This document shows, piece by piece, positions 60,334-64,000 of a stretch of 64,000 nucleotides of DNA. A model generated the notes under the pieces. The model was not told the origin of the DNA, made no database searches, and saw only the letters and a list, made by a program, of their open reading frames with translations. How positions within the stretch are numbered: position 1 is the first letter of the stretch; each line of letters opens with the position of its first letter. Origin of the DNA: Bacteroidota bacterium (GTDB lineage: Bacteria > Bacteroidota > Bacteroidia > Chitinophagales > Chitinophagaceae); assembly GCA_023423405.1 (NCBI GenBank), contig JAFAFR010000032.1, positions 1 through 64,000 of the forward strand, written 5' to 3'. Both the position numbers and the translations under genes were made by a program.

Positions 60334-61479
60334 TTAAATTTTAACCCAGGCCTGTTTTTTATGGCTTTCGATGATGCGTTCGCAGATCAGCAGCTCACGC
60401 AAACCGTCGGCAAATGTGGGATAGCTCGGCTCTGCCGGTTGTTTTCCCTGCGCTACCGCCGCATACACTTCCTTAAACAACTGCTTGGAAGTATCGGGGA
60501 AACCTTCGTTGTGACCACCGGGGAAACTGATCAGCGCCGAGGATTCAGTGTACACGAGCGAAGGGTCTTTCAGCAGCACCTGGTTGGCGGCTTCGCGTTT
60601 GCCTACCCACACTTCGTTGGGCCTTTCGGAGTTCCACTCCAGGTTGGCTTTGGAACCGGCGATCTCGATATTGAGACGGTTCTTTCTTCCGGCCGATACC
60701 TGGCTCACGGTTACCGAACCCTTATTGCCGTTGTTGAAGCGCAGCAATACACTGGCGTGGTCTTCCGTATTGATGGGCACTTCTTCATAATCGGCTGCGG
60801 TTAGGGATGCCTGTGAGTAGGTCTCGATGCGCTTCAGCGGCTTGAGCCTGGTTTTGTGCACGGTGGAGAAATCGGCCATCACTTCCACGATCTCAAGTCC
60901 CGTTACATATTCAATGATATCGAGCAAATGTGACCCAATATCTGCAATGGCCCTGGATTCGCCCGACTTATCGGGTTCCAGCCGCCAGTTGTAGTCGTTT
61001 TGAAAATAGAGCCAGTCCTGCAGGTAGGAACCGAGCACGGCATAGATCTCGCCCAGGTCGCCTTTTTTGCGCATGGTACGCATCTGGCGCACCAGCGGGT
61101 AATAGCGCAGGTTGAAGTGAACGGCGTTTACCAGTCCTGTTTCCTTTGCGAGTTTTACGAGCTCTTCCGCCTCTTCTATTTTAGTAGCCAGGGGTTTCTC
61201 GCAAACCACGTGTTTACCGGCCAGCAGCGCGGCTTTGGACTGTGAGTAGTGCAGGAAGTTGGGTGTGCAGATATGTATGGCCGTTATATCGTCCTGTTTG
61301 AGCAGTTCATCGAATACATAGGAACGTTCAATGCCAAGGGCATCGGCTTTTTCGCGGGCAAGTTCCGCGGTCGCTTCACAAAGAGCGGCCACCTTTATAT
61401 TGGGCAACCGGCGCAGGGCTTCGATGTGGGCGGGGCCAATAAAACCGGTGCCCACAATGGCAACGTTGATGGTTTTCAT
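60334..61479 (-). CDS. Gfo/Idh/MocA family oxidoreductase, cytoplasmic
   Basis: The 381-aa protein has a Rossmann fold (INVAIVGTGFIGPAHIEAL) and the EKP motif (HVVCEKPLATKIEEAEEL) with no signal peptide, so it acts in the cytoplasm. Such proteins oxidise or epimerise sugars or inositols with NAD(P). HNEGFPDTSKQLF near the C-terminus is typical of the myo-inositol dehydrogenase-like group. Substrate is not known. It lies 29 bases upstream of the GAPDH paralogue and may share its transcript. Confidence 0.85.
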   Translation of the reverse strand: MKTINVAIVGTGFIGPAHIEALRRLPNIKVAALCEATAELAREKADALGIERSYVFDELLKQDDITAIHICTPNFLHYSQSKAALLAGKHVVCEKPLATKIEEAEELVKLAKETGLVNAVHFNLRYYPLVRQMRTMRKKGDLGEIYAVLGSYLQDWLYFQNDYNWRLEPDKSGESRAIADIGSHLLDIIEYVTGLEIVEVMADFSTVHKTRLKPLKRIETYSQASLTAADYEEVPINTEDHASVLLRFNNGNKGSVTVSQVSAGRKNRLNIEIAGSKANLEWNSERPNEVWVGKREAANQVLLKDPSLVYTESSALISFPGGHNEGFPDTSKQLFKEVYAAVAQGKQPAEPSYPTFADGLRELLICERIIESHKKQAWVKI

Positions 61480-61518
61480 GTCAGCAATTTATCGATAAAT
61501 ATAGGGCAAATCAGTGTA

Positions 61519-61905
61519 TCAGGGGATGGGTTCGCGCAACAAAACATCTTCGTTGATGTCGATGTAACGGATTTCCTTTTCCAGCAGGTAGGCCACCCAT
61601 TTCTCCACACCTGCCGCGGCTGCTTCGGCGCAGAAAGTTGGGAAATCTGTTTCGCCGCGCTGGTGCCGTTGCAGGGCCTGCTTCAGCAACAACTGGCTGG
61701 GAACAGATGCAATAGCAAGTGGCGCGTACAGCGGCCCGCCGGAAACCGGCTCCTGGCTGGGACCGTAATAGGTAGAGCTGCCATCGCTCACCTCAGTGAC
61801 ATAATGGGTAAGTCCCAGCCGCGTAAGTGCAGCCGCATACGCCGGATAGTCGGCGCCGCTTTTCACCGTTGCCTGCACTGCTTTTATTTGCCCGAGTGTA
61901 AACAT
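61519..61905 (-). CDS. DUF1398 protein
   Basis: The 128-aa protein (MFTLGQIKAV at 61905; a 240-codon frame from 62241 runs through the divergent gene) has the DUF1398 pattern: SGADYPAYAAALTRLGLTHYV, SDGSSTYYGP and AAAGVEKWVAYLLEKEIRYID. Members include E. coli YbcV; no function is assigned. No signal peptide. Confidence 0.8.
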   Translation of the reverse strand: MFTLGQIKAVQATVKSGADYPAYAAALTRLGLTHYVTEVSDGSSTYYGPSQEPVSGGPLYAPLAIASVPSQLLLKQALQRHQRGETDFPTFCAEAAAAGVEKWVAYLLEKEIRYIDINEDVLLREPIP

Positions 61906-61938
61906 GTTCCTAAAGATACAAAAACCTAAATTACACGC

Positions 61939-63738
61939 ATGAAGTTCTGCCTTGTCCTCATTGGCTTTTGCCTGGTGACATGCACCGGCCTGGGGCAGGA
62001 CAGCAGTCGCATACAGCAGAAAGCAAAAAAGCTGGCCAAAGATGTGTATGAAGACTGGCTCCTCGTGAAACATCCCAGCGACGACACTTCTTTCATGCAG
62101 AAAAGCCAGCAGCAGTACGAAGCTTTTGCCGGTCGCGTGATACGGCATACAGAGATTCACAAACTGGCTTTCGGAGAAAACGTGATGGATACCAACTCTT
62201 ATGTAGGAAGTAAGATCAACCGCGTGGCCAACCGCCTGCAAACGGGAACCAAGTCCTATATCCTGCGGCAGTTTCTTTTCGTAAAACCTGGTCAGGCGCT
62301 GGATCCCTTCCAGGTGGCCGATAATGAAAGGTTGCTGCGCCAGCTTGATTTCATCAAAGATGCGCGCATTGAAGTGGTCCCCGTTGGAAAAGATTCGGTT
62401 GACCTGCTGGTGAAAGTGCGGGATGTTTTCAGCATCGGCGTAAAAGCAACGGCTTCGGGCATCAGCGACCTCGCAACCACCCTTTACGATGCCAACTTAT
62501 TCGGATGGGCGCAGCGGCTGGAGCTGACCTTGCGGTACGATCACGACCGAAGTCCGCATATGGGAACCGGCTTTCTTTACCGCAAGTACAATATCGCCGG
62601 AACCTTTGTGAACGCCGGCATTTCCTATTCCACGATCAACACCGGCCTGCTGCCCGGGGATGAGTATGAAAACACGATCCTGCTGAACATCGACCGGCCG
62701 CTGTATACACCCAATGCAAAATGGGCCGGCGGACTGCAGGTGGGAAAAAGCGCTTCCGTAAACCGGACCAACAAACCCGATAGTGTGTATCACGCTTATG
62801 GATACACGCTGAATGATATTTGGCTGGGTTATAATTTCGGTACACGCGTAACCCGTTTCCGCAGCCGTTATGAGGCAGATAGCCGCAAGAGAAGGTTCCT
62901 CGCCTTCCGTTATTTCGACCAGCATTTTTCTGAAAAGCCCCTGCTCCCCTATTACAGTTATCGTTTTGCGGAGAAGCAATTTTTATTGGGCAGTTTCACC
63001 TGGTACCAACAGAACTATTACCGCACCAATTATATCTATGGCTTCGGGCGTACGGAGGACCTGCCGGTGGGTTCTTCGCAAAAGCTGGTGATGGGCCTCA
63101 CCAGGACCGACAGCCTGCGCCGTTTCTACGCCGGGTGGGAGTTCAACCACTGGGTGGTATTGCCGCGCGATCACTACTTCGTCTACACAGTTGCGTTAGG
63201 CACCAATTACAACAAGCAAGGATTTACCGATAACAGCCTGCTGGCGGCAGTGAATTGGATCAGTCCCCTTATCGGCCTGAAAGACACGCGCCTGCGGCAG
63301 TATGCGTCGGTGAGTTATGCCGGCATCAGCAACTACAGGGTCTACGACCAGCTCTACCTCGACAACGATTATGGTTTGGGCCGGTTCCGTACCGACAGCG
63401 TGTTCGGCACACAGCGACTTTCTGCCGGCATGGAAACGGTGGTGTTCACCAAATGGAAATTGCTGGGATTCAAATTCGGTTTTTTTGCCTTTGCAAAAGG
63501 CAGCCTGCTGGCGCAGCAGGAAGAGCCGCTTTTTCATGGCACCTGGTACAGCGCGCTGGGTGGGGGTTTCAGGACCCGTAACGAAAACCTGATCTTCGGC
63601 ACCATCGAAGGCCGTTTCACCTATTATCCGCGCACTTACGGATGGCTGAACAACTACTCCATTACCTTCACCAGCAATCTCCGCCTGCGTTTCAACGAGG
63701 CGCAGGTGCAGGGTCCCTGGTTTGCCACCATCCGTTGA
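61939..63738 (+). CDS. Outer-membrane barrel protein with POTRA-like region
   Basis: The 599-aa protein has a signal peptide (possible lipobox LVTC at residue 13-15, or cleavage at GLGQ). An N-terminal alpha/beta region follows, with ILRQFLFVKPGQALDPFQV and LLRQLDFIKDARIEVVP (about 105-140), which resembles a POTRA domain of the BamA/TamA type. About 400 residues of alternating beta strands then end in LRLRFNEAQVQGPWFATIR. It may be an assembly factor or transport barrel. It stands 51 bases upstream of proB. Confidence 0.7.
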   Translation: MKFCLVLIGFCLVTCTGLGQDSSRIQQKAKKLAKDVYEDWLLVKHPSDDTSFMQKSQQQYEAFAGRVIRHTEIHKLAFGENVMDTNSYVGSKINRVANRLQTGTKSYILRQFLFVKPGQALDPFQVADNERLLRQLDFIKDARIEVVPVGKDSVDLLVKVRDVFSIGVKATASGISDLATTLYDANLFGWAQRLELTLRYDHDRSPHMGTGFLYRKYNIAGTFVNAGISYSTINTGLLPGDEYENTILLNIDRPLYTPNAKWAGGLQVGKSASVNRTNKPDSVYHAYGYTLNDIWLGYNFGTRVTRFRSRYEADSRKRRFLAFRYFDQHFSEKPLLPYYSYRFAEKQFLLGSFTWYQQNYYRTNYIYGFGRTEDLPVGSSQKLVMGLTRTDSLRRFYAGWEFNHWVVLPRDHYFVYTVALGTNYNKQGFTDNSLLAAVNWISPLIGLKDTRLRQYASVSYAGISNYRVYDQLYLDNDYGLGRFRTDSVFGTQRLSAGMETVVFTKWKLLGFKFGFFAFAKGSLLAQQEEPLFHGTWYSALGGGFRTRNENLIFGTIEGRFTYYPRTYGWLNNYSITFTSNLRLRFNEAQVQGPWFATIR

Positions 63739-63789
63739 ACCCTGCCGGGAGATTTTTCCTTAATTTTAGTCCCCTGTCAAGCAAACGAT

Positions 63790-64000
63790 ATGTCTAAACA
63801 AGTGCTGGTCATCAAATTAGGAACGGCCATCATCACCAATAAGGAAGGAAATACCGACAAGGCACTGCTTCGAAAACTGGCTGCTGAAATTGCCGCCCTG
63901 TCGCAACAGTACAAGGTTGTGCTGGTTTCCAGCGGCGCCGTTGGATCGGGCAAAAAATACCTGCACAACTACCGCGGCAGCCTGCTCGAAAGAAAAGCCG
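63790..64000 (+). CDS. proB: Glutamate 5-kinase, N-terminal part (runs off the window)
   Basis: Seventy codons are visible from ATG at 63790. QVLVIKLGTAIITN and YKVVLVSSGAVGSGKK match the ATP and glutamate-binding start of ProB, the first enzyme of proline synthesis from glutamate. Whether proA follows cannot be seen. Confidence 0.88.
   Translation, partial: MSKQVLVIKLGTAIITNKEGNTDKALLRKLAAEIAALSQQYKVVLVSSGAVGSGKKYLHNYRGSLLERKA

Overview
The window looks like chromosomal DNA from a Bacteroidota bacterium, most probably a member of the Chitinophagaceae or a close relative. This is inferred from several signs. Promoter-like TAnnTTTG boxes occur and Shine-Dalgarno sequences are largely absent. 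There is an OmpA protein with thrombospondin type-3 repeats and a secreted 994-aa enzyme with PKD repeats and a type IX secretion (T9SS) C-terminal domain. SusC/SusD-independent glycan enzymes, DUF1080 and Gfo/Idh/MocA proteins, a HipA_2/DUF3037 pair and many short N-terminal lipoprotein signals are also present. I see no rRNA, tRNA, CRISPR array, prophage or transposase; this is a core/metabolic region with several glycan-catabolic loci.

Layout, left to right. 1-3415: an OmpA-type outer-membrane protein (cut by the window edge), an RlpA-like protein and an L,D-transpeptidase lipoprotein, all on the minus strand. 3465-10756: a seven-gene minus-strand operon for phenylalanine and tyrosine (pheA, aminotransferase, tyrA, DAHP synthase/chorismate mutase, aroB, aroA, aroC). 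It is preceded by an unannotated 31-codon leader peptide with eight consecutive Phe/Tyr codons and a terminator hairpin, the textbook arrangement of a ribosome-mediated attenuator. 10976-13196: a cell-wall amino-sugar recycling set (sugar kinase, murQ, an unknown gene). 13252-18791: an S41 protease, two small unknown genes, a sigma factor with a probable anti-sigma factor, and a TPR protein. 18872-21387: an N-acetylhexosamine-kinase-like protein coupled to a GH109 enzyme. 21448-27354: an AraC regulator divergent from a symporter / GH130 phosphorylase / SGNH esterase / aldo-keto reductase operon, probably for beta-mannosyl-glucose. 27405-32845: a glycosyltransferase, a giant heparinase-I-like secreted protein and an amidohydrolase. 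32894-43552: an ABC exporter and a run of glycosidases (GH20, an esterase, GH29, a sialidase-like propeller, GH3). 43563-48172: an SDR, two DUF1080 proteins around a Tat-type Gfo/Idh/MocA oxidoreductase, and a DUF4097 adhesin-like protein; the first four look like an operon for a 3-keto-glycoside route. 48365-64000: mixed genes including a sialate O-acetylesterase, an orphan ABC ATPase, a UPF1-like helicase, a small gene broken by one stop codon, a HipA_2/DUF3037 pair, a lytic transglycosylase, a divergent GAPDH, a Gfo/Idh/MocA protein, an outer-membrane barrel protein and the start of proB.

The strongest new observation is the Phe/Tyr leader-peptide attenuator at about 10754-10905. Other items worth following are the DUF1080/Gfo/DUF1080/SDR operon, a candidate intergenic small RNA at about 49586-49682, the single-stop pseudogene at 54945-55298, a long AT-rich inverted repeat at 56280-56381, and the HipA_2/DUF3037 module. 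Functions are assigned by motif recognition from the translated sequence only; no database search was run.
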